Below, piece after piece: positions 11,141-19,944 of a stretch of 64,000 bases of DNA (its first letter is position 1; every line of letters starts with the position of its first letter). The notes beneath the pieces are model-generated. The model saw only the letters and a program-made list of their open reading frames with translations, ran no database searches and was not told the DNA's origin. The stretch is from contig NZ_LQPP01000044.1 of the NCBI RefSeq assembly GCF_002102345.1, forward strand, positions 41,494-105,493, in the 5' to 3' direction. The position numbers were made by a program, and so were the translations under genes. Origin of the DNA: Mycolicibacterium peregrinum. GTDB taxonomy: Bacteria; Actinomycetota; Actinomycetes; Mycobacteriales; Mycobacteriaceae.

Positions 11141-12150
11141 TGCGCGCCGCGGTCCTGCGTGACGGGCGGATGATCGTCCGCGACGACGTACCCGATCCGG
11201 TGCCCGGCCCGGGGCAGGTACTGGTCGAGGTGAAGGCCTGCGGGATCTGCGGGTCCGACCTGCATTTCGCCACCCACGGCGCCGACATGCTGGCGGCGAG
11301 CGCCGACCTGGAGGGGATACCCGACATGGACATCGACCTGGCCGGCGATGTCTACATGGGCCACGAGTTCAGTGCCGAGATCCTCGACGCAGGACCGGGA
11401 GCCGACGCCCCTGCCGCCGGGACGCTGGTGACCTCGGTGCCGGTGCTGATCTCCACTGCCGGGATCGCACCGATCGTGTACAGCAACACCACCGTCGGCG
11501 GCTATGCCGAGAAGATGCTGCTGTCGGCACCGCTGCTGCTGCCGGTACCCAACGGTCTGAGCGCCGCACACGCCGCGCTCACCGAACCGATGGCGGTCGG
11601 CCTGCATGCGGTCAACGCGTCGCGCATCGAACCGGGTGAGGCGGCACTCGTCGTCGGCTGCGGCCCCGTCGGCATCGCGATCATCGCCGCCTTGAAGCTC
11701 CGAGGCGTGGAAACCATTGTGGCGTCGGACTACTCGTCCACCCGGCGTGAACTCGCCGCCACCATGGGCGCCCACACCACACTGGATCCGGCCGCGGATT
11801 CACCTTTTCATCAGTGCCGGCCCGCAGTGGTGTTCGAGGCGGTCGGCGCCCCCGGAATCATCGATGACGTACTGCGTCGTGCACCCGCGGGCGTCCGGTT
11901 GGTGGTGGCCGGGGTCTGCATGCAACCCGACACCGTGCACCCCTTCTACGCGATCACCAAACAGATCAACATCCAGTTCGTGTTCGGCTACGACCCCGCC
12001 GAGTTCGCGAACTCGCTGCGCGCCATCGCCGAGGGCGAGATCGACGTCGCACCGATGATCACCGGGACCGTCGGCCTCGACGGCGTCGCAACCGCATTCG
12101 ACGAACTCGCCTCGCCGGAGCGGCACTGCAAAGTCCTGGTGACGCCTTGA
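11140..12150 (+). CDS. Zinc-type alcohol dehydrogenase, MDR family
   Basis: NAD(P)-dependent medium-chain dehydrogenase, 336 aa. The catalytic-zinc residues appear as ACGICGSDLHF near residue 37 and the GHE motif (YMGHEF) near 71; the nucleotide fold motif is VVGCGPVGIAIIAAL near 171. The structural-zinc loop with four closely spaced cysteines, usual in classical alcohol dehydrogenases, is absent, so only catalytic zinc is expected. It ends the epoxide hydrolase-monooxygenase operon. The substrate cannot be read from the sequence. Confidence 0.88.
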   Translation: MRAAVLRDGRMIVRDDVPDPVPGPGQVLVEVKACGICGSDLHFATHGADMLAASADLEGIPDMDIDLAGDVYMGHEFSAEILDAGPGADAPAAGTLVTSVPVLISTAGIAPIVYSNTTVGGYAEKMLLSAPLLLPVPNGLSAAHAALTEPMAVGLHAVNASRIEPGEAALVVGCGPVGIAIIAALKLRGVETIVASDYSSTRRELAATMGAHTTLDPAADSPFHQCRPAVVFEAVGAPGIIDDVLRRAPAGVRLVVAGVCMQPDTVHPFYAITKQINIQFVFGYDPAEFANSLRAIAEGEIDVAPMITGTVGLDGVATAFDELASPERHCKVLVTP

Positions 12151-12158
12151 TGTCCCGG

Positions 12159-12164
12159 TAGGGT
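12159..12164 (+). promoter_or_regulatory. -10 box of a leaderless promoter for lpqG
   Basis: TAGGGT (TANNNT) ends six bases before ATG 12171, placing transcription at the start codon. It lies nine bases after the stop of the dehydrogenase gene, so the lipoprotein has its own promoter rather than depending on the upstream operon. Confidence 0.5.
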
Positions 12165-12170
12165 GCGGTC

Positions 12171-12896
12171 ATGCCGATCGCCGGGAATGCGAAATTACGG
12201 GTCCTCGGCGTTGCCGCGGCGGGATTGATCGCCGTCAGCGCCAGTGCGTGCGATACGACCTCGGGGCCCGCCGCGGGCGCGCCCGACGGAGCCCGCCAGG
12301 TGACCGTCGTCGGATCCGGCCAGGTCCAAGGTGTACCGGACACCTTGACCGCCGATGTGGCCATGGAGTTCACCGCCCAGGATGTGTCAGGGGCGCTCAA
12401 CCAGTCGAGTCAACGGCAGCAGGCCGTGATCGACGCGCTGGTCGGATCGGGCATCGATCGCAAGGACATCAGCACCACGCAGGTCAGCGTCCAACCGCAA
12501 TTCACCGACAGCACGATCACGGGTTACCGCGCCAGCAACTCGATCAAGGTCAAGATCCGCGACACCGCCAAGGCTTCGCAGACATTGGCTTTGATCGCGA
12601 GCACCGGAGGCGACGCCACCCGCATCAACTCGGTCAACTACTCGATCGAGGACGACTCAGACCTGGTCCGCGACGCCCGCGCCCGGGCCTTCGACGACGC
12701 CAAGAACCGGGCCGAGCAGTACGCCGGGTTGTCCGAGCTGCACCTGGGCAAGGTGATCTCGATTTCCGAGCAGTCCGGTGGCTCGACGCCACCCACGCCC
12801 ACTCCGATGCCGCGCGCGGCGATGCAGGCCGTTCCGCTGGAACCCGGTCAGCAGACGGTGGACTTCTCGGTGACAGTGATCTGGGAGCTCACCTAG
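12171..12896 (+). CDS. lpqG: SIMPL (DUF541) domain lipoprotein, LpqG-like
   Basis: Exported protein of unknown function, 241 aa. The N-terminus has a basic end, a hydrophobic core (VLGVAAAGLIAVSAS) and a cysteine in SASAC, a weak lipobox because the -3 residue is Ala. A SIMPL domain follows: repeated beta-alpha units with VTVVGSGQVQGVPDTLTADV and the ARARAFDDAKNRAEQYA helix. Position after the ephA region and before hpt matches Rv3623 (lpqG). No Shine-Dalgarno is seen, in keeping with leaderless translation. Confidence 0.85.
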   Translation: MPIAGNAKLRVLGVAAAGLIAVSASACDTTSGPAAGAPDGARQVTVVGSGQVQGVPDTLTADVAMEFTAQDVSGALNQSSQRQQAVIDALVGSGIDRKDISTTQVSVQPQFTDSTITGYRASNSIKVKIRDTAKASQTLALIASTGGDATRINSVNYSIEDDSDLVRDARARAFDDAKNRAEQYAGLSELHLGKVISISEQSGGSTPPTPTPMPRAAMQAVPLEPGQQTVDFSVTVIWELT

Positions 12897-12911
12897 TTTC
12901 CCGCTCAGCTC

Positions 12912-12974
12912 CGCCGAAACGGCATTCCGGCAGCGAAAGTGCGAGTAGGGCACTGCTGGAATGCCGTTTCGGCG
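12912..12974. terminator. Long inverted repeat between convergent genes
   Basis: A perfect 17-bp arm (12912-12928, CGCCGAAACGGCATTCC) is repeated inverted at 12958-12974. The 29-base interior can pair further (AGTGC with GCACT, and CCGGCAG with CTGCTGG allowing one wobble), so almost the whole 63 bases folds as one hairpin. It sits exactly between the stops of lpqG and the oppositely directed oxidoreductase. It could end both transcripts, although neither strand has a T-run, or be a dispersed palindromic element. Confidence 0.7.
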
Positions 12975-12983
12975 CAGAGGGGC

Positions 12984-15200
12984 TCAGCCCGCCGGCGCGA
13001 TGTCGACGGGAATCCCGTTGAGCACCGCGGTGCCCGACAGCGGGTCGAGATGAGTGCCGTCGTTGAGCTGGTTGACGTTGGCCCCGGGATGGCTGGCCGC
13101 GAGCCGCTGCCCGGTGCCACTGCGGTCGTGACCCCACCCGTGCGGCAGCGAGACCACGCCGCGCCGCATGCCGTCGTCCACCTCGATCGGGGCCAGCAGC
13201 TCACCGCCCGGGCCCTTGATCACCGCGATGTCGGTGAGGCCCAGATCAGCCGCGTCGTCGGGGTGGATCTGCAGGGTGCACCGGTTGGAGCCACCCGACA
13301 GCGCCGGGAGGTTGTGCATCCAGCTGTTGTTGGACCGCAGGTGACGTCGCCCGATCAACAGGAACCCGCCGGCAGAGCGGGCGAGGGCGTCGCGCAGGCG
13401 TGCCACGTCGGTGACGATCGGTTCGGGCGCGAGTTCGATGCGCCCACTTGGGGTTCGGAGAATCTCGGGGATCCGCGGTCGCAGCGGCCCCAGGTCGATG
13501 CCGTGTGGGTTGGCCTTCAACCGCTCCATGGTGAGCCCGTCGGGCTTGGCTCCGAAGGCGTCGCCGTAGGGCCCCACCCGCAGCATCATGTCCAGGCGTC
13601 GTTCGTAGCCGGGCCCGTCGTACAGCATGGCGGTGAGCTCGGCGACGTCGCGCCCCGCCACCGGTGAATCGGGGTTGGCGACCTCTTTCGCCAGGGTTGT
13701 CGCGATCACCTGGGCGTCGACGAGGGCGGGATCACCATCGGCGCCGATGCCGTAGAGGATGAGGGCGAGTCGGGACAAGATCTCGGGCTCGTCCGGCCGG
13801 CCGTCGAGCGGCAGCGCCGGAGATGAGTACCGCACGTTGTTGCGTACCGCGAGATTGTTCAGCGCGACGTCGAAGTGGGCGCTGCGCGACGGCGGAGGCG
13901 GCGGCAGGATCACGTCGGCGTGGCGCGTGGTCTCGTTGAGGTAGGGGTCGACGCTCAGCATGAAGTCGACGCTGTCGAGCGCCTTGTCGAGACGGTCGCC
14001 GTCCGGCGCGGACAGCACCGGGTTGCCTGCGATGGTGATCATCGCCTTGATCTGGCCCGCGCCCGCGGTGTCGATCTCCTCGGCGAGCGCGGCCGCCGGC
14101 AGTTCGGACAGCGCCTCGGGATAGCCCGAGACCCGGCTGGCCCACCGCCCGGTCCTGAAGCCACGGCCCGGTTTCGGTGGCCGCGGCGCGGGGGCGGCGG
14201 CCCCGAGCGCGAACATCGCGCCGCCGGGGCGGTCGAGGTTCCCGGTGAGGATGTTGATGACGTCGACGAGCCAGCTGCCGATGGTCCCGAACTCGACCGT
14301 CGACGTGCCGATGCGACCGTAGACGGCCGCGGTCGGCGCCGACGCGAGTTCCCGGGCCAGTTCCCGGATCTCCGTGGCGCCGACACCGCAGGCCGCCTCC
14401 ACGGCCTCGGGCGAGAACTCGTCGGCCAGCGCGCGGACCTCCTCGATGCCAGTGACGTGCTCGGCGAGCCGACCGAGATCGACGAGATCCTCCTCGAACA
14501 GCACGTGCGCGATCGCGAACAGCAGCGCCGCATCGGTGCCGGGCCGCGGGGCGAGATGCCGGTCGGCGAGCTTCGCCGTCTGGGTGCGGGCTGGGTCGAT
14601 GACGACGAGCTTGCCGCCGCGCTTACGCAGGGCCCGCAGCTTGCCGGGAAAATCGGCCGCGGTGGCCAGGCTGCCGTTCGACACCATCGGATTCGCACCG
14701 ATGATCACGAGGTAGTCAGTGCGGTCGAGATCGGGCACGGTGAACGCGACCGGACTGCCGAACATCAGACCGAGTGCGACGTGCTTGGGCATCTGATCCA
14801 GCGTGCTGGCGCTGAACACCTGCCGAGTGCCGAGGCCCTTGATGATCAGCGGCGCGTACAGGCTGCCGGCGACGGTGTGCGCGTTCGGATTGCCGAGGTA
14901 TACCCCGACCGAGCCGCCGCCGTGCTCGGCGATCACGGCGCCGAGGCGCTCGGTGATGACGGCGTAGGCCTCGGCCCAGGTGGCCTCGGTCAGGACGCCG
15001 TCACGGCGGACCAGCGGGTGCGTCAACCGGTCCGGGTCGTTGTCGAGTTCGGCGAAACTGGCGCCTTTCGGGCAGATGAATCCCGCGCTGAACACGTCGT
15101 CGCGGTCACCGCGGGCACCGGTCACCCGGCCGTCGGAGATCGTGAGCGTCAGGCCACAGGTGGCCTCGCAGAAGGGGCAGATCCGCAGGGCTGTGCTCAT
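12984..15200 (-). CDS. Molybdopterin-dependent oxidoreductase, formate dehydrogenase/nitrate reductase family
   Basis: Single-polypeptide bis-MGD enzyme with an N-terminal [4Fe-4S] cluster, 738 aa. The cluster ligands are C8, C11, C15 and C43 (CPFCEATC and FICPKG). Cofactor segments such as GANPMVSNGS and VIDPARTQTAK follow, and the C-terminal molydopterin dinucleotide domain has GRRHLRSNNSWMHNLP and PHGWGH. There is no twin-arginine signal, so it is cytosolic. No partner subunit or maturation gene lies beside it. It begins 18 bases after hpt on the same strand and might share its message. The substrate is not determined. Confidence 0.88.
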   Translation of the reverse strand: MSTALRICPFCEATCGLTLTISDGRVTGARGDRDDVFSAGFICPKGASFAELDNDPDRLTHPLVRRDGVLTEATWAEAYAVITERLGAVIAEHGGGSVGVYLGNPNAHTVAGSLYAPLIIKGLGTRQVFSASTLDQMPKHVALGLMFGSPVAFTVPDLDRTDYLVIIGANPMVSNGSLATAADFPGKLRALRKRGGKLVVIDPARTQTAKLADRHLAPRPGTDAALLFAIAHVLFEEDLVDLGRLAEHVTGIEEVRALADEFSPEAVEAACGVGATEIRELARELASAPTAAVYGRIGTSTVEFGTIGSWLVDVINILTGNLDRPGGAMFALGAAAPAPRPPKPGRGFRTGRWASRVSGYPEALSELPAAALAEEIDTAGAGQIKAMITIAGNPVLSAPDGDRLDKALDSVDFMLSVDPYLNETTRHADVILPPPPPSRSAHFDVALNNLAVRNNVRYSSPALPLDGRPDEPEILSRLALILYGIGADGDPALVDAQVIATTLAKEVANPDSPVAGRDVAELTAMLYDGPGYERRLDMMLRVGPYGDAFGAKPDGLTMERLKANPHGIDLGPLRPRIPEILRTPSGRIELAPEPIVTDVARLRDALARSAGGFLLIGRRHLRSNNSWMHNLPALSGGSNRCTLQIHPDDAADLGLTDIAVIKGPGGELLAPIEVDDGMRRGVVSLPHGWGHDRSGTGQRLAASHPGANVNQLNDGTHLDPLSGTAVLNGIPVDIAPAG

Positions 15201-15218
15201 CTCCGAATTCTGCGCCGA

Positions 15219-15797
15219 TCAGGTGGCTGAGTACACCTTCGGTTCGAGAGTGCCGATGTAGGGCAGGTCGCGGTAGCGCTCGGCGAAGTCCAGGCCATAG
15301 CCGACGACGAACTCGTTGGGAATGTCGAAGCCCACGTAGGCGACGTCGAGTTCGGTCTTGACGGCCTCGGGCTTGCGCAGCAGCGTGCACACCCGCAGCG
15401 AGCGCGGGTGACGGGTGGCGAGGTTGCGGAGCAACCAGGACAGGGTCAGACCCGAGTCGATGATGTCCTCGACGATCAGCACATCGCGGTCGTTGATGTC
15501 GCGGTCGAGATCCTTGAGGATCCGGACGACGCCCGAGGACGAGGTCGAGGATCCGTACGAGCTCACCGCCATGAACTCCAGCTGCGTCGGCAGCGGGATG
15601 GTCCGGGCCAGATCCGTGACGAACATGACCGCGCCCTTGAGCACCGTGACCAACAGCAGGTCGTCGTTGCCCAAATTGTCGCGGTATTGCTCGGCGATCA
15701 TCTCGGCGAGCTCGACGGTGCGCGTCCGGATCTGCTCCTCGGACAACAGCACCGATTTGATGTCTCCCGCGTACAGCTCGGCAGAGTCGACAGCCAC
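15219..15797 (-). CDS. hpt: Hypoxanthine phosphoribosyltransferase
   Basis: Purine salvage: hypoxanthine or guanine plus PRPP gives IMP or GMP. About 192 aa. The PRPP motif VLIVEDIIDSGLTLSWL, the FMAVSSYGSSTSSSG flap loop and the C-terminal KTELDVAYVGFDIPNEFVVGYGLD are typical. I place the start at GTG 15797 (AVDSAELYAGDIKSVL); TTG 15833 in the same frame is an alternative, and neither has a clear ribosome site. It lies just downstream of tilS. Ortholog of Rv3624c. Confidence 0.95.
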   Translation of the reverse strand: MAVDSAELYAGDIKSVLLSEEQIRTRTVELAEMIAEQYRDNLGNDDLLLVTVLKGAVMFVTDLARTIPLPTQLEFMAVSSYGSSTSSSGVVRILKDLDRDINDRDVLIVEDIIDSGLTLSWLLRNLATRHPRSLRVCTLLRKPEAVKTELDVAYVGFDIPNEFVVGYGLDFAERYRDLPYIGTLEPKVYSAT

Positions 15798-15842
15798 TGC
15801 AACAGCGTGCCACGTGAAGGGTCCGCATTCCAACGCGGATCG

Positions 15843-16802
15843 CTAGACGGGTTCGGTGTGCATCACCAGCACGCCGGCCCGCCGCGCCGCGAACAATCGC
15901 TGTTTGCGCAGCCCGGAACCGACGGCCACCCCGCCCTGCCCACGCCAGGCCGTCACCAGCCGGTCCACCGCGCGGATCTGGGTGTCGGTCAGATCACACG
16001 CGCCCCCGGCCAACAGCCAGGCCCGGATCACCCGGCGCCGGAGCGCGTCGGGCAACGCCGACAACCGGGCCGTGTCCAGTCCCCCGGCCTCCGTTCCCGT
16101 CGCGGCCAGCGCGTCGCCGGCCAGGCCATCGAGCGTCTCGGTGTCTTCCCGCAGCGCGGTGGCGGTGCGGGCCAAGGCCTCGGCCACCCCACCGCCGAGC
16201 ACGTCCTCCAGCAGCGGCAGCACCTCGTGCCGCAACCGCACCCGGGTGAACCGCCGGTCGGCATTGTGCGGGTCCTGCCACGGGGTGAGGCCGAGTTCGT
16301 CGCACGCCGCACGAGTCAGGTCCCGCCGCACCCCCAGCAGCGGCCGGTGCCACGGCGGGTCGTGCGGGCGCATGCCGGCGATCGAGCGCGCTCCCGACCC
16401 GCGGCCGAGCCCGAGCAGCACCGTCTCGGCCTGGTCATCGAGGGTGTGTCCGAGAAGTACCGGTGCGCTGTCCCGCGCCATTTCCAGGGCCGCATAGCGC
16501 GCCTGACGGGCAGCGGCCTCCGGACCGCCGACCCGGCCGACGTCAACTGAAACCACCTGCGCTCCAACACAACCCAGTTTCAGCGCCTGCCGGCGGGCGG
16601 TGTCGGCGACAGCATCAGATCCGGCTTGCAAGCGGTGGTCGACGATCAGCGCAGTGGTGGGCCGCAACTCCGCGGCCACCGCGGTCAGCGCCAGGGAATC
16701 CGAGCCTCCGGACAGGGCCACACACCAGCTCGCGCCGTCGATCCGCTCGCCGGCGGCGGCCACCGCCCGCCGCAGTGCGGCTACAGCACCCGATCGATCC
16801 AT
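15843..16802 (-). CDS. tilS: tRNA(Ile)-lysidine synthase
   Basis: Modifies the CAU anticodon of an isoleucine tRNA to lysidine, with ATP and lysine. 319 aa. The N-type ATP pyrophosphatase P-loop SGGSDS is at residues 31-36, and the family segments VDHRLQAGSD, LLGHTLDDQAETVLLGLGRGSG and WQDPHNADRRFTRVRLRH are present. Its start overlaps the end of the metalloprotease gene by 22 bases. Ortholog of Rv3625c (mesJ). Confidence 0.96.
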   Translation of the reverse strand: MDRSGAVAALRRAVAAAGERIDGASWCVALSGGSDSLALTAVAAELRPTTALIVDHRLQAGSDAVADTARRQALKLGCVGAQVVSVDVGRVGGPEAAARQARYAALEMARDSAPVLLGHTLDDQAETVLLGLGRGSGARSIAGMRPHDPPWHRPLLGVRRDLTRAACDELGLTPWQDPHNADRRFTRVRLRHEVLPLLEDVLGGGVAEALARTATALREDTETLDGLAGDALAATGTEAGGLDTARLSALPDALRRRVIRAWLLAGGACDLTDTQIRAVDRLVTAWRGQGGVAVGSGLRKQRLFAARRAGVLVMHTEPV

Positions 16803-17848
16803 CGCTGCGGTTCATCGATCTCGTCGGGCAGCGGCAGGGTGTCTGGGCTCGACCAGATGGTGTTGAACCGGGCCATCCCGACTGTCGTGACCACGTGGTC
16901 GACGAACGCCTTACCCCGGGTGTACTGGCTGATCTTGGCGTCGAAGCCCAAAAGCGCACGCACGAGACGCTGCAGCGGCGGCTGCTTGCGCTGCCTGCGT
17001 TCGTCGAAGCGGCGCCGGATCGTCGAGACCGTGGGCACCACCGCCGGGCCGACAGCGTCCATCACGTGATCGGCGTGCCCCTCCAGCAGCGTGCCCAGCA
17101 CCAGCAGCTGATCCAGCGCCCGGCGCTGAGGCTCGGCCTGCACGGCACGCATGAGGCCCAGCACACCCGTCGAATTCGGGTCCGGCGGTTGACCATTGCG
17201 CTGGTTCCGGACGAACTCCGCGAGCCGCCCCACCATCTCGGTGACATCCTCGCCGGCATCCTGGGTCAGCACCGCCAGGGCCTGTGACATGTGGTCGGCC
17301 AGCCAGGGGTTGGCCCGGAACTGCACCCGGTGGGTGACCTCATGCAGGCATACCCACAACCGGAAATCGGCTGGGGATACCCGTAACTGGCGTTCCACCG
17401 CGATGACGTTGGGATACACCAACAGCAGCTCGCCACCATCAGGGCCGAACGGATCGTACTGGCCGAGGATGCCCGTGGAGATGAACGCCAGCACGGCGCC
17501 GGTCTGCGCCCCCGTCACCCGCCCGGTGATGAATCCCGGCTTGTGCTCGTCAGTTTCGTCGCCCGGTCGGATCCCGGTGGTCATCACCCGCATGGACCGG
17601 GTGGCCGCTCGGATCCACTCGGGACGGTCCACCACCCGGGCCTCGGACACCTCTGCGCCCTCGATCAGACCCGTCACCTCGCGCACCGGCAGCTCGGCGG
17701 ACTTCGAACTCGCCGAGAGCTGCTCGATCACCTGGTTGCGGGTGTAGTCCGTCGATGCCGGGGCCGGCCGGGCCAGCTTCGCCCCCACCGTCGCGGCGAA
17801 GTTCCAGTCGACAGCGCGGCCTGCGGTCAGGGCGACCCGGTCACTCAC
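16781..17848 (-). CDS. Zinc-dependent metalloprotease of the DUF2342 / F420-associated family (Rv3626c type)
   Basis: Actinobacterial protein of unknown substrate, 355 aa. The family zinc signature HEVTH is at residues 169-173, within CLHEVTHRVQFRANPWLADHM, and the conserved core ILGQYDPF...LLLVYPNVIAVE precedes it. The GTG at 17848 overlaps the dacB stop (GTGA); five more codons are open upstream but coupling favours GTG. No signal peptide, so a cytosolic protein. It is annotated in some genomes as F420-biosynthesis associated, which nothing here confirms. Confidence 0.88.
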   Translation of the reverse strand: MSDRVALTAGRAVDWNFAATVGAKLARPAPASTDYTRNQVIEQLSASSKSAELPVREVTGLIEGAEVSEARVVDRPEWIRAATRSMRVMTTGIRPGDETDEHKPGFITGRVTGAQTGAVLAFISTGILGQYDPFGPDGGELLLVYPNVIAVERQLRVSPADFRLWVCLHEVTHRVQFRANPWLADHMSQALAVLTQDAGEDVTEMVGRLAEFVRNQRNGQPPDPNSTGVLGLMRAVQAEPQRRALDQLLVLGTLLEGHADHVMDAVGPAVVPTVSTIRRRFDERRQRKQPPLQRLVRALLGFDAKISQYTRGKAFVDHVVTTVGMARFNTIWSSPDTLPLPDEIDEPQRWIDRVL

Positions 17849-19227
17849 GTGCCACACCCGCACGACCGCAGCACCGCGGCCAGCTCATCGATCGCGGTGC
17901 GTCCCGTGGGCCCGGCGTTGTTGGAGATCAGCGCGAACGTCAGCACCCGGCCGTTGTCGTCGGTGACGATGCCGGCCAGAGCGTTGGTCCCGGTCAGCGA
18001 TCCGGTCTTGGCCCGCAGCCAGCCCGCGGCGTCACGCCCGGCAGCGGTGTCGAGGTAGCGGTTGGACAACGTCCCGCTGCCCCCGGCGATGGGCAGCAGA
18101 TCCACCAGCGGGCGCATGGCCGGTTCGGTGTTGCCCGCCGCGAGGTTGACCACCTCGTCGAGGATCCGGGCGGTCAGCCGGTCATCGGTCGACAGGCCGC
18201 TGGAATCGACCAGCTTGGCGGCCGACATGTCGATGCCGACACCTTCGAGTTGACTCGTCACCGCGTCGACACCGCCGTCGAAACTCTGCGGCCGGTGCAG
18301 TTGGGCGGCGACCTCGCGGGCGATCGACTCGGCCATCACGTTGTCGGACTCGTTCATCATCTGGCGCAGGCGCTCGATCAGGGGTGCGGACTGCACCGCG
18401 GCGATCTGCCTGCCACCTGAGACCTCTGCGGGCAGCACCGTCACCGTCGCGGGGTCCACCCGCAGGGCGGTGGCCAGGGCCCGGCCCGCGTCGAGCGCCG
18501 GTGTGGTCGACCGCCTGGATTCCACCGTCGTCGGCTGGATACGTCCGCCGTCGAGCATCACCGGCTCCATCGGAGCGATGTCACCGCCCTCGATGTCGGC
18601 GGGATCCCAGCCCGGCGCCATCGTCGGGCCGCTGTAGTCGCTGGTGTCCACCCGCACCGCGGTGACCGTGATCCCGCTGCCGCGCACCTGCTCGGCGAGG
18701 TCGCTGATGCGGGCCGCGCCCTTGTACCAGGTATCGGTGTCGTCCGGCGCCGCCGAGAGCGTGGTGTCCCCGCCGCCCTTGAGCACCACCAGACCGGGCT
18801 GCGAGTCGACGGCCAGGACCGTCGTGGCCAGCCTGGCGTTGCGGTCCAGTGTGAGCAGCGCCGCGGCTGTGGTCAGCACCTTGTTGACCGACGCCGGCTG
18901 CATCGGCACCCCGGAATTCTGCTCCCACAGCTCGGCGCCGGTCTCGGCGTCGGTGATCCGGCCGGTGACCAGACCGAGATCGGGGTTGGCCAGAGCCGGG
19001 GCCAGCGCGGCGGCCAGGCCGCTCACGGTCGGGCTCGGCGCCGACATGTCCACCGGGACGATCCCCGGGCTCGCCGTCGCGGGCGGAGGTGCGGGTACGG
19101 CCGCCGCGGCATCACTGGAACGGTGCCCGGTGAGCACGGCAGCAAGCGCGACGACACCGGCGACCAGCATCAAGACCACGACGCCAACCGCCACATGGGT
19201 GGACTGCCGCCACCGAGTGGGCCGCAT
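17845..19227 (-). CDS. dacB: D-alanyl-D-alanine carboxypeptidase/endopeptidase, PBP4 type
   Basis: Peptidoglycan hydrolase of the S13 family, 460 aa, acting outside the membrane. An N-terminal anchor (VAVGVVVLMLVAGVVALAAVL) follows basic residues. The three penicillin-binding motifs are SVNK, SDN (in NESDNVMAES) and KTG (in RAKTGSLTG), with a long inserted domain between the first two as in PBP4. The start ATG at 19227 has AGGAGA at good spacing. It is first in the dacB-DUF2342-tilS-hpt run and diverges from ppa. Ortholog of Rv3627c. Confidence 0.95.
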   Translation of the reverse strand: MRPTRWRQSTHVAVGVVVLMLVAGVVALAAVLTGHRSSDAAAAVPAPPPATASPGIVPVDMSAPSPTVSGLAAALAPALANPDLGLVTGRITDAETGAELWEQNSGVPMQPASVNKVLTTAAALLTLDRNARLATTVLAVDSQPGLVVLKGGGDTTLSAAPDDTDTWYKGAARISDLAEQVRGSGITVTAVRVDTSDYSGPTMAPGWDPADIEGGDIAPMEPVMLDGGRIQPTTVESRRSTTPALDAGRALATALRVDPATVTVLPAEVSGGRQIAAVQSAPLIERLRQMMNESDNVMAESIAREVAAQLHRPQSFDGGVDAVTSQLEGVGIDMSAAKLVDSSGLSTDDRLTARILDEVVNLAAGNTEPAMRPLVDLLPIAGGSGTLSNRYLDTAAGRDAAGWLRAKTGSLTGTNALAGIVTDDNGRVLTFALISNNAGPTGRTAIDELAAVLRSCGCGT

Positions 19228-19354
19228 ATTTCTCCTGCTCTGCCGGTGGTGGGGACGAGCCACCCGTTTAGGCCAGACTATCGCTCGATTAGGGTTGACC
19301 CGCGTCGTCGCCCGACGACCCAAGACTGACCGCAGATGCGAAGGAGCCGCGACG

Positions 19355-19843
19355 GTGAAGTTCGACGTCGTCATCGAGATCCCGAAGGGTTCGCGCAACA
19401 AGTACGAGGTTGACCACGAAACCGGCCGGGTCAAGCTCGACCGCTACCTGTACACCGCATTCGGCTACCCCGCCGACTACGGGTTCTTCGAAGACACCCT
19501 CGGCGAGGACGGCGATCCGCTGGATGCGCTGGTGCTGCTGCCCGAGTCGGTGTTCCCCGGCTGCACCGTCGAGGCCCGCCCGGTGGCGATGTTCAAGATG
19601 ACCGACGAGGCCGGCGGCGACGACAAGTTGCTGTGCGTGCCCGCCGGGGATCCGCGCTGGGACCACATCCAGGACCTCGGCGACGTGCCGCCGTTCGAGC
19701 TCGAGGCGATCAAGCACTTCTTCGTGCACTACAAGGACCTGGAGCCGGGCAAGTTCGTCAAGACCGCCGACTGGGTGGGACGCGAAGAGGCCGAGGCCGA
19801 GTTGCAGCGTTCGGTCGAGCGGTTCAAGACCGAAGGTCACTGA
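19355..19843 (+). CDS. ppa: Inorganic pyrophosphatase
   Basis: Soluble family I enzyme that hydrolyses pyrophosphate from biosynthesis. 162 aa, the usual mycobacterial size. The metal-binding signature EDGDPLDALVL is at residues 51-61, and the RNKYE, DYGFFEDT and KHFFVHYKDLEPGKFVKTADW segments are in place. The GTG start is preceded by AAGGAG nine bases upstream. Ortholog of Rv3628; the 127 bases before it are shared with the divergent dacB. Confidence 0.97.
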   Translation: MKFDVVIEIPKGSRNKYEVDHETGRVKLDRYLYTAFGYPADYGFFEDTLGEDGDPLDALVLLPESVFPGCTVEARPVAMFKMTDEAGGDDKLLCVPAGDPRWDHIQDLGDVPPFELEAIKHFFVHYKDLEPGKFVKTADWVGREEAEAELQRSVERFKTEGH

Positions 19844-19944
19844 TCGGCTCGCCGATCGAATGTCGCTGATCTTGGAGAGTTAGCCTCGCTGTAACACGGG
19901 GTAACGCCGCTGTGCTCTGCGCCTTTCATGCTTGACCAGTGTTG

